From Rhizobium sp. FY34 (GTDB taxonomy: Bacteria; Pseudomonadota; Alphaproteobacteria; Rhizobiales; Rhizobiaceae): a DNA stretch of 64,000 bases. The notes beneath the pieces are model-generated. The model searched no databases, was not told the DNA's origin, and was given only the letters and a program-made list of their open reading frames with translations. Below are positions 1-7,674 of the stretch, one piece after another. The stretch covers positions 151,996-215,995 of the forward strand of contig NZ_STFZ01000011.1 of assembly GCF_005222845.1 (NCBI RefSeq). Direction: 5' to 3'. Each line of letters begins with the position of its first letter. Within the stretch, counting starts at the first letter, position 1. The position numbers were made by a program, and so were the translations under genes.

Positions 1-670
1 TGGTCAGTAGCGGATCGTTCATCACAGGCGCCAGAAAGGCATCGACTGCGCTGCAACGGCGGCGGGTTTCCCAGTCTATCGTGTGCTGCATGAAGCCAAC
101 GCCGAACTGTTCAGCACCGTTGAAATCCGGATTGTAGGGAATGCCCATGGACTGCAGGGTCTTGATATAGGTGCGGGTCATCGGGCTGGTGTGACCGAGA
201 TCGGAAATCTTCAGCGCGCCACCAACGCCGTGAAATTCGCCCCCGAGATGATCATTGTCTTCCTGCGCCTTGAAATAGCGAAGAAGATCCCGATAGGACC
301 AGGCCCCTGTATTCACCGATCCCGGCAGGGTCACAGCCTCGTTCCAGCGATCATAATCGGCGGCCTGGCCGCGCATGTAGACCATGGCATTGACGGTGCT
401 GCCGCCGCCCAGAACCTTACCCTGCGGCACGATCGGACCACGACCGTTCAACTGCTCCTGCGGCTTGGTCTGATGCATGGACAAATAGGTGTCCTTGGCC
501 AGAAACTTCATGTAGCCGGCCGGAAAATGCATGATCGGATTGGCCTTGCGCGGACCACGCTCCAGGATCAGCACGCGCGCTCTGCCCCTTGCCACCAGCT
601 CGGCAGCCACGACGCAGGCGGAACTGCCGCCGCCGACAATGATATAGTCGTAAGTCGTTCCTGCGGCCAT
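1..670 (-). CDS. GMC family oxidoreductase (choline/alcohol dehydrogenase-like), partial
   Basis: FAD-dependent glucose-methanol-choline family oxidoreductase, cut by the left window edge so only about the N-terminal 223 residues are visible. The start is ATG at 670; the protein opens with a Rossmann dinucleotide fold (YDYIIVGGGSSA) and continues with the family signature around GKVLGGGSTVNAMVYMRG and the Y/W-rich DYDRWNE stretch. It starts 3 bases downstream of the aldose epimerase stop, so it is probably the last gene visible in the sugar ABC operon. Family members oxidise alcohol groups of sugars, choline or related compounds. The substrate here is unknown; the transporter and epimerase neighbours make a sugar or polyol likely (inference). 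Confidence 0.9.
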   Translation of the reverse strand, partial: MAAGTTYDYIIVGGGSSACVVAAELVARGRARVLILERGPRKANPIMHFPAGYMKFLAKDTYLSMHQTKPQEQLNGRGPIVPQGKVLGGGSTVNAMVYMRGQAADYDRWNEAVTLPGSVNTGAWSYRDLLRYFKAQEDNDHLGGEFHGVGGALKISDLGHTSPMTRTYIKTLQSMGIPYNPDFNGAEQFGVGFMQHTIDWETRRRCSAVDAFLAPVMNDPLLT

Positions 671-673
671 GTC

Positions 674-1612
674 TCAGTCTCCGGGCAGCGCAATGGCGGC
701 GCTGTATTTATTCAATAAAAGCGGAACGGCTTTGAGGCGGATGCCGCCTTCAAGCGTCTCGCCCGGCGACAGCACTTTCAGGTCGCCGAGGTCAGGTAGC
801 CGATGGCCGTTTGCCAGATGCGACATCGGCTCGAAACAGAAATAGTCCCGCTCGAAAGCCGGGTCGAAGCTTGTGTCGGACACGAAGACGAAAGCATGGC
901 GAAACAGCGGATCAGCCGTGAGGGAAAGCTTGACGCCACGCTCGGGCCAGGTGACTTCGGCTTCGCCGCACCAGTCCTCAAAGCCGTTATTCACCCAGCG
1001 ATGCGGCAAACCCATCGGCTCGCTGAAATCGACATCCCCTGGAATTGCTGTCGCTTCGCCGGGAAGCCAGTCCTCCACTTCCGTCCAGTATTTGCGCGCC
1101 GGTGCAAACAGCGTGGTCATCGGTGTCATCGGGAAATAGGGATGCCAGCCAAGGCCAAAGGGCAGCGCCTCCTCGCCCCTATTGGTGACAGACAAGCTGA
1201 GCGTAAGGGCATCATCCTCCTGCAGGGTGAAGCACTGCACTGCCGAATAACTGTAGGGCGTCGTGGCACTGGCCTTGTGGTCAAAGGCAAGTGCTACGGA
1301 ACGCGCATCCTGCCTTTCGATGCGCCATTCTTCCTGCCAGCCATCGCCATGAAGATAATGTCTGTCCCAGTCCGTATTCGGCTCGAAGCGATAGTCGCGC
1401 CCATCAAAACGAAATTGGTTGTCCTTCACCCGGTTACCGAACGGCACGAGCGGATAGCAACCCGCCTGCAACGGTCCCGCATCGTCGCCCGGCGCTTCCC
1501 GCAGGAGCGGAACGCGCCGACCGGTGCGTTCCCACCAGAGACCAAGAACAATGCCGCCACTGGTAGAGATACGCGCTGACATGGAGCCGGTGTTCAGATC
1601 GACCACAGACAT
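674..1612 (-). CDS. aldose 1-epimerase (GalM-like)
   Basis: Mutarotase-family protein of about 312 residues, interconverting alpha and beta anomers of a sugar. Recognisable family motifs are PLVPFGNRV near the N-terminus, HYLHGDGW, the GWHPYF motif carrying a conserved His, and FCFEPMSH with the likely catalytic acid toward the C-terminus. No signal peptide, so cytoplasmic. I prefer ATG 1612, 8 bases behind an AAGGGG element; a GTG at 1621 overlapping the permease stop by four bases is an alternative. It lies between the sugar ABC permease and the GMC oxidoreductase, suggesting that the imported sugar is anomerised before oxidation (inference). Confidence 0.88.
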   Translation of the reverse strand: MSVVDLNTGSMSARISTSGGIVLGLWWERTGRRVPLLREAPGDDAGPLQAGCYPLVPFGNRVKDNQFRFDGRDYRFEPNTDWDRHYLHGDGWQEEWRIERQDARSVALAFDHKASATTPYSYSAVQCFTLQEDDALTLSLSVTNRGEEALPFGLGWHPYFPMTPMTTLFAPARKYWTEVEDWLPGEATAIPGDVDFSEPMGLPHRWVNNGFEDWCGEAEVTWPERGVKLSLTADPLFRHAFVFVSDTSFDPAFERDYFCFEPMSHLANGHRLPDLGDLKVLSPGETLEGGIRLKAVPLLLNKYSAAIALPGD

Positions 1613-1617
1613 GGCCT

Positions 1618-2619
1618 TCACCCCTTGTTGCGCATGGCGCTGCGCTTGATCGCCTGGATATTGGCGAGCACCGCGACGACGATGATGAGACCGCGCACAA
1701 CCTGCTGGAAGAAGGGATTGATGCCCAAAAGCACGAGGCCGTTACCGATCAGCGTGATGACAAGCACGCCCAGCAGGGTACCCAGCATGGAGCCGCGACC
1801 ACCGGACAGCGCCGTGCCGCCAACGACAACCGCAGCGATGACATCGAATTCGAGACCACTGGCTGCCGTTGCATTGCCCGATCCCAGCCGCGACAGAAGG
1901 AGGATGCCGGAAACGGCCGCCATGGCGCCGGCAATGGCAAACAGGGCGACGCGGATGCGCGCGACATTGATACCGCTGAGGAATGCCGCATGCGGATTGC
2001 CGCCGATGGCAAATACCGAGCGGCCAAATGCAGTCTTGCGGCTGACAAAGGCGAAGACGGCAAATAGCACCAGCATGATGATGGCCGCCGGCGGAACACC
2101 GAGGATCGGACGATCCAGCATGTCGACGATATCGTTTCGGCCAATCGACACCGGCAGGGCATCGGTGACAAACAGTGCCGTGCCGCGCAAGGCACTCCAG
2201 AGGCCCAGCGTACCGACAAAGGTGGGAACATCAAAATAGGCTCGCAGGATGCCGGCAATCGAGGCCAGCGCCGCACCTATGGCGATCGCCAAAACGAAGG
2301 CAATCGGCGTAGGCACGCCCCATTGCAGCAGATAGGCGAGAGCGACCGAGATGAAGGCCACCATCGGGCCGACGCTCACGTCGATTTCGCCGGAAATGAT
2401 GATCAGAGTTGCCGCCCAGGCTGCAATACCGATCGTTGCGGCGTCGCGCAGGATGTTGATCTGGTTGTTGAAGGTCATGAAGCCGCCGGCCGTCGCCGTA
2501 AAGACGATGTAGAGCAAGGCAATCGCGACGAAGAGGCTCACTTCGTTCATGTGCTGCGCAAAACCACCGCGTCGCCGCTGTGCGGATGGAGGCGTCGTAG
2601 CTGCCTTTTCGAGGGACAT
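1618..2619 (-). CDS. sugar ABC transporter permease (RbsC family)
   Basis: Inner-membrane permease of 333 residues, the normal length for the ribose/xylose/galactose class (BPD_transp_2 fold). After a short basic cytoplasmic N-terminus it shows about eight to ten hydrophobic segments; the conserved region GTALSGGRGSMLGTLLG is typical of RbsC-type permeases and contacts the ATPase. The start ATG at 2619 has GGAGAA upstream. It follows the ATPase gene by 12 bases and its stop adjoins the epimerase start, so the genes are co-transcribed. Exact sugar not predictable from sequence. Confidence 0.93.
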   Translation of the reverse strand: MSLEKAATTPPSAQRRRGGFAQHMNEVSLFVAIALLYIVFTATAGGFMTFNNQINILRDAATIGIAAWAATLIIISGEIDVSVGPMVAFISVALAYLLQWGVPTPIAFVLAIAIGAALASIAGILRAYFDVPTFVGTLGLWSALRGTALFVTDALPVSIGRNDIVDMLDRPILGVPPAAIIMLVLFAVFAFVSRKTAFGRSVFAIGGNPHAAFLSGINVARIRVALFAIAGAMAAVSGILLLSRLGSGNATAASGLEFDVIAAVVVGGTALSGGRGSMLGTLLGVLVITLIGNGLVLLGINPFFQQVVRGLIIVVAVLANIQAIKRSAMRNKG

Positions 2620-2631
2620 TCGTATTCTCCG

Positions 2632-4158
2632 TCAATGACCGGCGATGCAGGCGGCCATGACGGCGTCCTGATCGATATCGGGCGATATAAACTCTTCCTT
2701 CAGAGTACCTTCGCGCAGGACGACGACACGGTCGCAGACGAGCGGCAGCTCTTCGATCTCGCTGGAGACGAAGATGATGCTGCGCCCTTCGGCGGCAAGC
2801 TGGCGGATGATGGCGTAGATCTGGGCCTTGGCCTCGACATCGACGCCACGCGTCGGCTCGTCGAGGAGAAGGATGCGGCTGTCGGCATGAACCCAGCGTC
2901 CGATGACAATTTTCTGCTGGTTGCCGCCAGACAAAGTGCCGATCGGCGTATCGGTCTGCGCCGTTTTCACGTGCAGACGCTGAATGACCTTGCGTGTCGC
3001 ATTGGCCATGCGCCGCGCCGACAGCACGCCATAGCGGCTGACAGAAGAGAAATCCGTGGATACCGTATTCTCATCGACTCCCAGAAGCGGAACAATGCCC
3101 TCTTCCTTGCGGCTTTCCGGCGTATAGCCGAAACCGGCATCCAGCATCTGACGGTAATTCGGGCGCCTGGCAGGCTTGCCATCCACCATGACTGTGCCGG
3201 CATCAAAGCTGCGAACACCGATGATAGACTGCAGGAGTTCCGTGCGCCCCGAGCCCAGCAATCCGGCAATGCCCAGAACCTCGCCCTCCTGCAGTTTAAA
3301 GGAGATCGATGAAAGCTTGGGCTGCAGAGCGAGATTGGAGACTTCCAGAACGACGTTCTTGCGTGTCCTTGTTTCAAGAGCTGCGACCTGCCCGGCCTCC
3401 GAACCCAGCATCAGCCGGACGATGTCGCGGGTATCTGCTCCGGCGACATCCATGGTATCGACAATGCGCCCGTCGCGCATGACCGTTGCCGACCGTGCGA
3501 TCTGACGGATCTCATTCATCCGGTGACTGACATAGATGACAGCGATGCCTTCGCTGGCGATCCGCTTGACGGCGGTCATGACCTTTTCGGCCTCGGCGGC
3601 AGCCAACGAACTGGTGGGCTCATCGAGAATGACGAGTTTCGGCTTGCCAAGCAGCACGCGGGCGATTTCGAGCAATTGGCGTTCGGCGGGGCTGAGACCG
3701 GCCACAAGCCTTGAAGGCGGCAGGTCGAGACCGAGCCTTGCCATGGCCTCCGCTGCCTGTGCTTGCATGTCGGCATAGTTGAGAACCCCGGCCTTGCCCG
3801 GCCAACGCCCGAGAAACAGGTTTTCGGCAAGCGACATGCCGGGCACGAGGCTGAGTTCCTGATAGACAACGCGCACACCGAGCGCGAAGGATTCCTGCGC
3901 TCGCGCGGACCCCGACTGGGTAAGTGGCTCGCCGCCGATATGGACGGTGCCTGCGTCTGGAACGTCGGCACCCGTCAGCATGCGGATCAGGGTCGATTTT
4001 CCTGCGCCGTTTTTGCCGAGAAGTGCGCGCACCTCGCCGGCCGCAATGTCGAAACTGGCATTATCAAGCGCCAGAACGCCAGGATAGCGCTTGGTACAGC
4101 CGGCAATCGAGGCGATGATTGTCCGGGTGGGGCTCTGGCTGGCCGCAGATTCTATCAT
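2632..4158 (-). CDS. sugar ABC transporter ATP-binding protein (RbsA family, two NBDs)
   Basis: ATPase of 508 residues with two nucleotide-binding domains in tandem, as in RbsA/XylG. The N-terminal domain has Walker A GKNGAGKST, signature LSPAERQ and Walker B LVILDEPTSSL. The C-terminal domain has the degenerate Walker A usual for this class (GLLGSGRTE), signature LSGGNQQK and Walker B ILLLDEPTRGVDV. It energises import with the permease encoded next and the binding protein encoded upstream. A strong hairpin separates it from the binding-protein gene. Confidence 0.95.
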   Translation of the reverse strand: MIESAASQSPTRTIIASIAGCTKRYPGVLALDNASFDIAAGEVRALLGKNGAGKSTLIRMLTGADVPDAGTVHIGGEPLTQSGSARAQESFALGVRVVYQELSLVPGMSLAENLFLGRWPGKAGVLNYADMQAQAAEAMARLGLDLPPSRLVAGLSPAERQLLEIARVLLGKPKLVILDEPTSSLAAAEAEKVMTAVKRIASEGIAVIYVSHRMNEIRQIARSATVMRDGRIVDTMDVAGADTRDIVRLMLGSEAGQVAALETRTRKNVVLEVSNLALQPKLSSISFKLQEGEVLGIAGLLGSGRTELLQSIIGVRSFDAGTVMVDGKPARRPNYRQMLDAGFGYTPESRKEEGIVPLLGVDENTVSTDFSSVSRYGVLSARRMANATRKVIQRLHVKTAQTDTPIGTLSGGNQQKIVIGRWVHADSRILLLDEPTRGVDVEAKAQIYAIIRQLAAEGRSIIFVSSEIEELPLVCDRVVVLREGTLKEEFISPDIDQDAVMAACIAGH

Positions 4159-4208
4159 GACGAAGCCTGTTCAGGAATGGATGCGCCTTTGTGACCAGGC
4201 GAGGCGTG

Positions 4209-4245
4209 GTCTGGCCAGATGGACTGGACATCCATCTGGCCAGAC
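4209..4245 (-). terminator. intercistronic stem-loop between binding protein and ATPase genes
   Basis: A perfect 15-bp inverted repeat (GTCTGGCCAGATGGA and its complement) around a 7-base loop lies in the 126-bp gap between the binding-protein stop and the ATPase start. There is no convincing T-run, so it is better read as a 3' mRNA-stabilising or partial-termination structure that lets the binding protein be made in excess, as is common in ABC operons. Confidence 0.6.
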
Positions 4246-4284
4246 AGGTCAAGTGCGCCACCAGCAAGGATGGCGCCTGGGAGA

Positions 4285-5268
4285 TCAGGGGATACCGTCG
4301 GCATGGGCGGCAAGCCAGGCCTTGCCCGATTCCGCCGTGCGGTAGAGATCGATATCGTAGGGCACCTTGATATCGGCGGGCGCCTTGCCGTCGATTGCCT
4401 TGATGGCCTGCACCAGCGCCAGCTTGCCGAGGCCCTGCCCGGAGATATCGACAACAGCCTTTATGACCGTGAAATCGACCAGTTCCTGTGCGATTTCCGT
4501 CGTCATGTCGCCGCCGAAGACGACGGTCTTGCCAACGCGACCCTGGCTCCTCACGGCACGCGCCGCGCCAAGAGTTGCGCCACCGGCCTCACCGAAGAAG
4601 GCGTCGAGATCCGGATTGGAAGACAGCATGGTGCTGGCAACGGAGACGGCCTTGTCAAGCGTCGCGCCTTCCTGGTTGGCCACGATCTGCGCGCCCGGAA
4701 CCTTGGCCATCAGCGCCTTTTCAAAGCCCTTGCGACGGGTGACGCAGACTTCGACGAATTCGCAGTTGAGAACCGCAATCTTGGGCGCAGCCTTCTTTTC
4801 GGCAAGGAAATAATCGCCAGCGGCATCGCCCAGCTTGAAGCCGAAATCGAAGGGGTCGCCGACGGCATAGGCCGAGACAAATTCCTTCATATCCTTTTCG
4901 CCAAGGCAGGTATTGTAGCAGACGACGGGAATGCCGGCTTCATGGGCGCGCCGGATGGCCCGATAGGAACCGTCCGCCGAAACCGGCGATGTGATGATGG
5001 CCTGGACACCGGCGGAAATCAGCGAGTCGATGAAGGATGATTCCTTGCTCACGTCGCCCTGCGCATTCGTCTCGATGATGTTGAGCTTACGGCCTGCATC
5101 CGCAGCCCCGGTCTGAATGCCTTTGCGCACACCGGCATAGAAGCCTTGCGCATCCATATAGATCGCGCCGACTTTCAGGTCTTTCTCCTGCGCCCAAACG
5201 GGCCCGGCAACCAGCCCAACGGCCCAGAGCGTCATTGCCGTCAAAGTGGCAGTTTTCATGAGCTTCAT
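4285..5268 (-). CDS. sugar ABC transporter periplasmic substrate-binding protein
   Basis: Periplasmic binding protein of about 327 residues in the ribose-binding (Peripla_BP_4) class. The chosen ATG at 5268 has GGAGGAGC immediately upstream and gives a clean signal peptide (MKLMKTATLTAMTLWAVGLV, cleavage after VWAQ). The mature protein starts LKVGAIYMDAQGFYAGV, followed by the family's QGDVSKE and ITSPVSADG motifs. First gene of the minus-strand operon; the divergent GntR regulator and two palindromes lie upstream. Ligand unknown; a monosaccharide or sugar acid is likely. Confidence 0.93.
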   Translation of the reverse strand: MKLMKTATLTAMTLWAVGLVAGPVWAQEKDLKVGAIYMDAQGFYAGVRKGIQTGAADAGRKLNIIETNAQGDVSKESSFIDSLISAGVQAIITSPVSADGSYRAIRRAHEAGIPVVCYNTCLGEKDMKEFVSAYAVGDPFDFGFKLGDAAGDYFLAEKKAAPKIAVLNCEFVEVCVTRRKGFEKALMAKVPGAQIVANQEGATLDKAVSVASTMLSSNPDLDAFFGEAGGATLGAARAVRSQGRVGKTVVFGGDMTTEIAQELVDFTVIKAVVDISGQGLGKLALVQAIKAIDGKAPADIKVPYDIDLYRTAESGKAWLAAHADGIP

Positions 5269-5377
5269 GTGCTCCTCCCAATGAAATCGAATTTCAAGAT
5301 GCGCAACCGGGACCGGTGGCAATCCCGCGCCTCAAGCGGAATGCATTGAAGATATCGTTCATATGATCATTGTCAAC

Positions 5378-5395
5378 ATAGATAGTATTTATTTT
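5378..5395. promoter_or_regulatory. candidate GntR operator, site 1
   Basis: Sequence ATAGATAGTATTTATTTT: near-palindromic half-sites ATAGAT/ATTTAT around a 3-base spacer, 110 bp upstream of the binding-protein start. It matches site 2 at 16 of 18 positions, and the duplication within one divergent gap argues for a specific regulator site. Confidence 0.5.
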
Positions 5396-5540
5396 CACAC
5401 GGCGGGAGGGTGGCCGCTATCGTGTGTGGAATGCCGCTTGACGATCAGTATGAAATTTCCGATTAAACGCTATGTTTCAATTATTTGGATGACTGAGCCC
5501 CAGCTGGAAATCCACCAGAGTGCCATCAAAACCGCTTGAT

Positions 5541-5558
5541 ATAAATAGCATTTATTTT
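5541..5558. promoter_or_regulatory. candidate GntR operator, site 2
   Basis: Sequence ATAAATAGCATTTATTTT: perfect 6-bp half-sites ATAAAT/ATTTAT around AGC, about 83 bp upstream of the GntR start. Near-identical to site 1, suggesting autoregulation together with control of the divergent operon (inference). Confidence 0.5.
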
Positions 5559-5641
5559 AGAATGCCCGCTGTTGTACTGCCAGATGCGTCGATGGACGGA
5601 CCTTTTGTGGATCGATCACCTGACCAATAGAGGATAAATGA

Positions 5642-6406
5642 ATGACAGTGGCACGAACGGCGGGGATGGTGTCGGCCAGCGGCTTTCCCATTGCCGACAG
5701 CGGCAAGCGAAGCGTTCGCGAAGCTCTGCTCCAGCAGCTTGTGGACATGATCGTCTCAGGTGAGATGGCTGAAGGATCGATCCTGCCCAATGAGGCGGAA
5801 CTGACTGAAAAATTTAATGTCAGCCGGACGACATTGCGGGAAGCCATGCAATATCTGTCGGCGCTGGGCATTGTCCGTTCGCGCACCCGCGCAGGCACGA
5901 CAATCCTGCCAAGAGAAAACTGGAACTATCTCGATCCGCTGGTGCTGGATGCAACGTTGAAGTTCGGGGCAGACGAGCATTTCTATCTGTCTCTGGTCGA
6001 AGCACGCCAATTGCTGGAGCCCGCTGCAGCCGCGCAGGCAGCCGCCAATGCCACGGCACGTCAACTGTTCCAGATCTCCAAGGCCTTTGAGGAAATGGTC
6101 GAGGCGAATGCGCGCGACACCGAAGAATGGAGCCGCGCCGATCTCGACTTTCATACCGCCATTATCAATGCGAGTGGAAACTGGGTCTACCGGCAGTTTG
6201 GAACCGCCATACGCGCCGCCTTGCTGGCCAGCTTCCGATTGACCAACCGCGCCAGCCAATCGCATGAACAGGCCATCATCAAGCATCAAGATGTGCTTGA
6301 GGCCATCAGGATGCGCCAGCCGGACGTTGCCCGCCACGCAATGGAGCAGTTGATCGGCGTTGCGCGCAGCGAAATCGCAGAGGCTTTGCGCGGCAAGCGT
6401 GCATGA
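5642..6406 (+). CDS. GntR/FadR-family transcriptional regulator (FCD domain)
   Basis: Regulator of 254 residues. Residues about 22-90 form the GntR winged helix (SVREALLQQLVDMI, NEAELTEKFNVSRTTLREAM, then the wing); residues about 110-245 form a helical FCD ligand-binding domain with LDFHTAI and later His residues typical of the metal/acid ligand site. Related family members (DgoR, GntR-FCD) respond to sugar acids. The ATG has GAGGA upstream. It is divergent from the sugar ABC operon, which it probably controls through the palindromes in between. Confidence 0.92.
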   Translation: MTVARTAGMVSASGFPIADSGKRSVREALLQQLVDMIVSGEMAEGSILPNEAELTEKFNVSRTTLREAMQYLSALGIVRSRTRAGTTILPRENWNYLDPLVLDATLKFGADEHFYLSLVEARQLLEPAAAAQAAANATARQLFQISKAFEEMVEANARDTEEWSRADLDFHTAIINASGNWVYRQFGTAIRAALLASFRLTNRASQSHEQAIIKHQDVLEAIRMRQPDVARHAMEQLIGVARSEIAEALRGKRA

Positions 6407-6467
6407 CGTTCTGCAGTGAAAATGCACCCAGCGTCGACCAAGCTGGCAATCATTACATTCGCCTGTT

Positions 6468-6486
6468 TCGGAAAAAGCGTTTCCGA
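6468..6486. repeat. inverted repeat, possible operator
   Basis: TCGGAAA, 5-base spacer, TTTCCGA: a perfect 7-bp inverted repeat in the gap. It could bind the LacI regulator encoded at the far end of the following transporter operon, but symmetry is not centred on CpG as in most LacI operators, so assignment is open. Confidence 0.35.
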
Positions 6487-6745
6487 TACAGTTTCACAAT
6501 AAGCGACTGTGGTGTCGAAGCACCAGTGCGATTGTCAAAAGCGGTTCAGCTTTAGGAGCGAAACCGCCGGTGAATCCGATATCCATCCGGGTTTCGCGAC
6601 GAGCCGGAGCATGACGCATGTGCATTCAGTGCCCTTTGCGAAATACGCCGGACGCGCATTCAAGCACCAGACCTTGCCCGGTTTGTCACGGCAATCGGAC
6701 CATTCCTAAAGCTTATGCGACAAAGCTGAAAAACATCTGAAAACC

Positions 6746-6763
6746 CCGTCAAGCGACTGACAT
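6746..6763 (+). promoter_or_regulatory. PHO-box-like element upstream of phosphoesterase-ABC operon
   Basis: CCGTCAA-GCGA-CTGACAT matches the 7-4-7 PhoB consensus (CTGTCAT-N4-CTGTCAT) at 11 of 14 positions. A second 11-bp-period direct repeat, CTGAAAA-ACAT-CTGAAAA, lies just before it (6726-6743). A weak -10-like TCTACT follows 9 bases after the box. Suggestive, not proven. Confidence 0.4.
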
Positions 6764-6837
6764 GTACGCGCTCTACTGAGAGCACGACACAGCACGCGTG
6801 ACCCCGCGGGCGCCATCACAAGGCCGGAGCCGCTCCC

Positions 6838-7674
6838 ATGAAGATCATTCAGATCACCGATACCCATCTCAGCCCCGGCAAAATCCATTTCAACGGCAAT
6901 TGGGAGCCGCTGGCCGCCTGGGTCAACGCGCAGCAGCCGGATCTCGTCATTCACACCGGTGATCTGAGCGTGGACGGTGCCGATCTTGAAGAAGACCTGA
7001 CTTTCTGCATGGAGCTGATGGGCGCCGTGGAGGCGCCGATGCTGATCGTTCCCGGCAATCACGACATCGGGCATCTGCCCGGATCTCACCAGCCGGTGGA
7101 CGCTTTGAGATTGGAGCGCTGGCGGCGCCTGGTCGGCGCCGATCGCTGGGCAAAGCAGAGTGATGGCTGGCTGTTCATTGGTCTGAACGCCCTGGTGCTC
7201 GGCTTCGACGACGCCGAGGAAGAGGCGCAGTTTGCCTGGCTGGAACAGGTTCTGGCCGAGCGCGACGGCAGGCGCGTGGCGATCTTCACCCACAAACCAT
7301 TGTTCGTCGATGATCCGAACGAAGGCGACACCGGCTATTGGAGCATCCGGCCCGCACCACGCCAGCGCCTTTACGATCTCATCGCCGCCCATGATGTCGC
7401 GCTCTTTGCCAGCGGCCACCTCCACTGGGCCTGGAAGGGCCAGTTCAACACGACAGCGCTGGTCTGGGGCCCGTCCTCGGCATTCATCATCGACACAATG
7501 GAGCGGGAAATGCCCGGCGAACGGTTGGTCGGTGCTGTCATCCACACCTTTGGCGAGGACGTCGCAAGCGAGATTGTGAAGCTGCCAGAGCTGACCCCCT
7601 TCGTGATCGACGGGATCATCCACGAGGTCTATCCGCAGGCGGTGCGCAAGCAGAACCCCGAGGCGGCGGAATGA
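6838..7674 (+). CDS. calcineurin-like metallophosphoesterase (GpdQ/CpdA type)
   Basis: Cytoplasmic dinuclear-metal phosphodiesterase of 278 residues. The five metal-binding blocks are in order: DTH (D8, H10), GD (D42), GNHD (N74-D76), H152 in FTHKP, and GHLH (H194, H196). The class includes cAMP phosphodiesterase CpdA and glycerophosphodiesterase GpdQ. It is the first gene of an operon whose other genes encode a Ugp/Mal-type ABC importer, overlapping the ATPase gene by four bases. With the PHO-box-like element upstream, hydrolysis of an imported glycerophosphodiester or similar phosphodiester is the most attractive role (inference); a cyclic-nucleotide role is possible. Confidence 0.88.
   Translation: MKIIQITDTHLSPGKIHFNGNWEPLAAWVNAQQPDLVIHTGDLSVDGADLEEDLTFCMELMGAVEAPMLIVPGNHDIGHLPGSHQPVDALRLERWRRLVGADRWAKQSDGWLFIGLNALVLGFDDAEEEAQFAWLEQVLAERDGRRVAIFTHKPLFVDDPNEGDTGYWSIRPAPRQRLYDLIAAHDVALFASGHLHWAWKGQFNTTALVWGPSSAFIIDTMEREMPGERLVGAVIHTFGEDVASEIVKLPELTPFVIDGIIHEVYPQAVRKQNPEAAE

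Larger units (their letters stand above)
5269..5641. promoter_or_regulatory. divergent promoter region of sugar operon and GntR regulator
   Basis: A 373-bp AT-richer gap between the divergently transcribed binding-protein and GntR genes. It holds two almost identical palindromic sites (5378-5395 and 5541-5558), one nearer each gene. The GntR gene has a good GAGGA Shine-Dalgarno 7 bases before its ATG. I see no credible small ORF. Confidence 0.6.
6407..6837. other. 431-bp intergenic region upstream of phosphoesterase-ABC operon
   Basis: No convincing gene; a 66-codon open frame at 6509-6709 has no recognisable features. It holds a 7-5-7 inverted repeat TCGGAAA/TTTCCGA at 6468-6486 and a cluster of PHO-box-like repeats at 6726-6763. 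A short GTGGTG/CACCAG inverted repeat near 6510-6526 may end the GntR transcript, but it has no T-run. Confidence 0.5.

Noticed and set aside
83-718. Long plus-strand frames opposite the GMC oxidoreductase and epimerase genes
   Set aside because: Antisense shadows caused by high GC at third codon positions; no family resemblance.
6509-6709. 66-codon open frame in the gap before the phosphoesterase
   Set aside because: No ribosome-binding site, no hydrophobic or conserved segments, and it overlaps apparent regulatory repeats.
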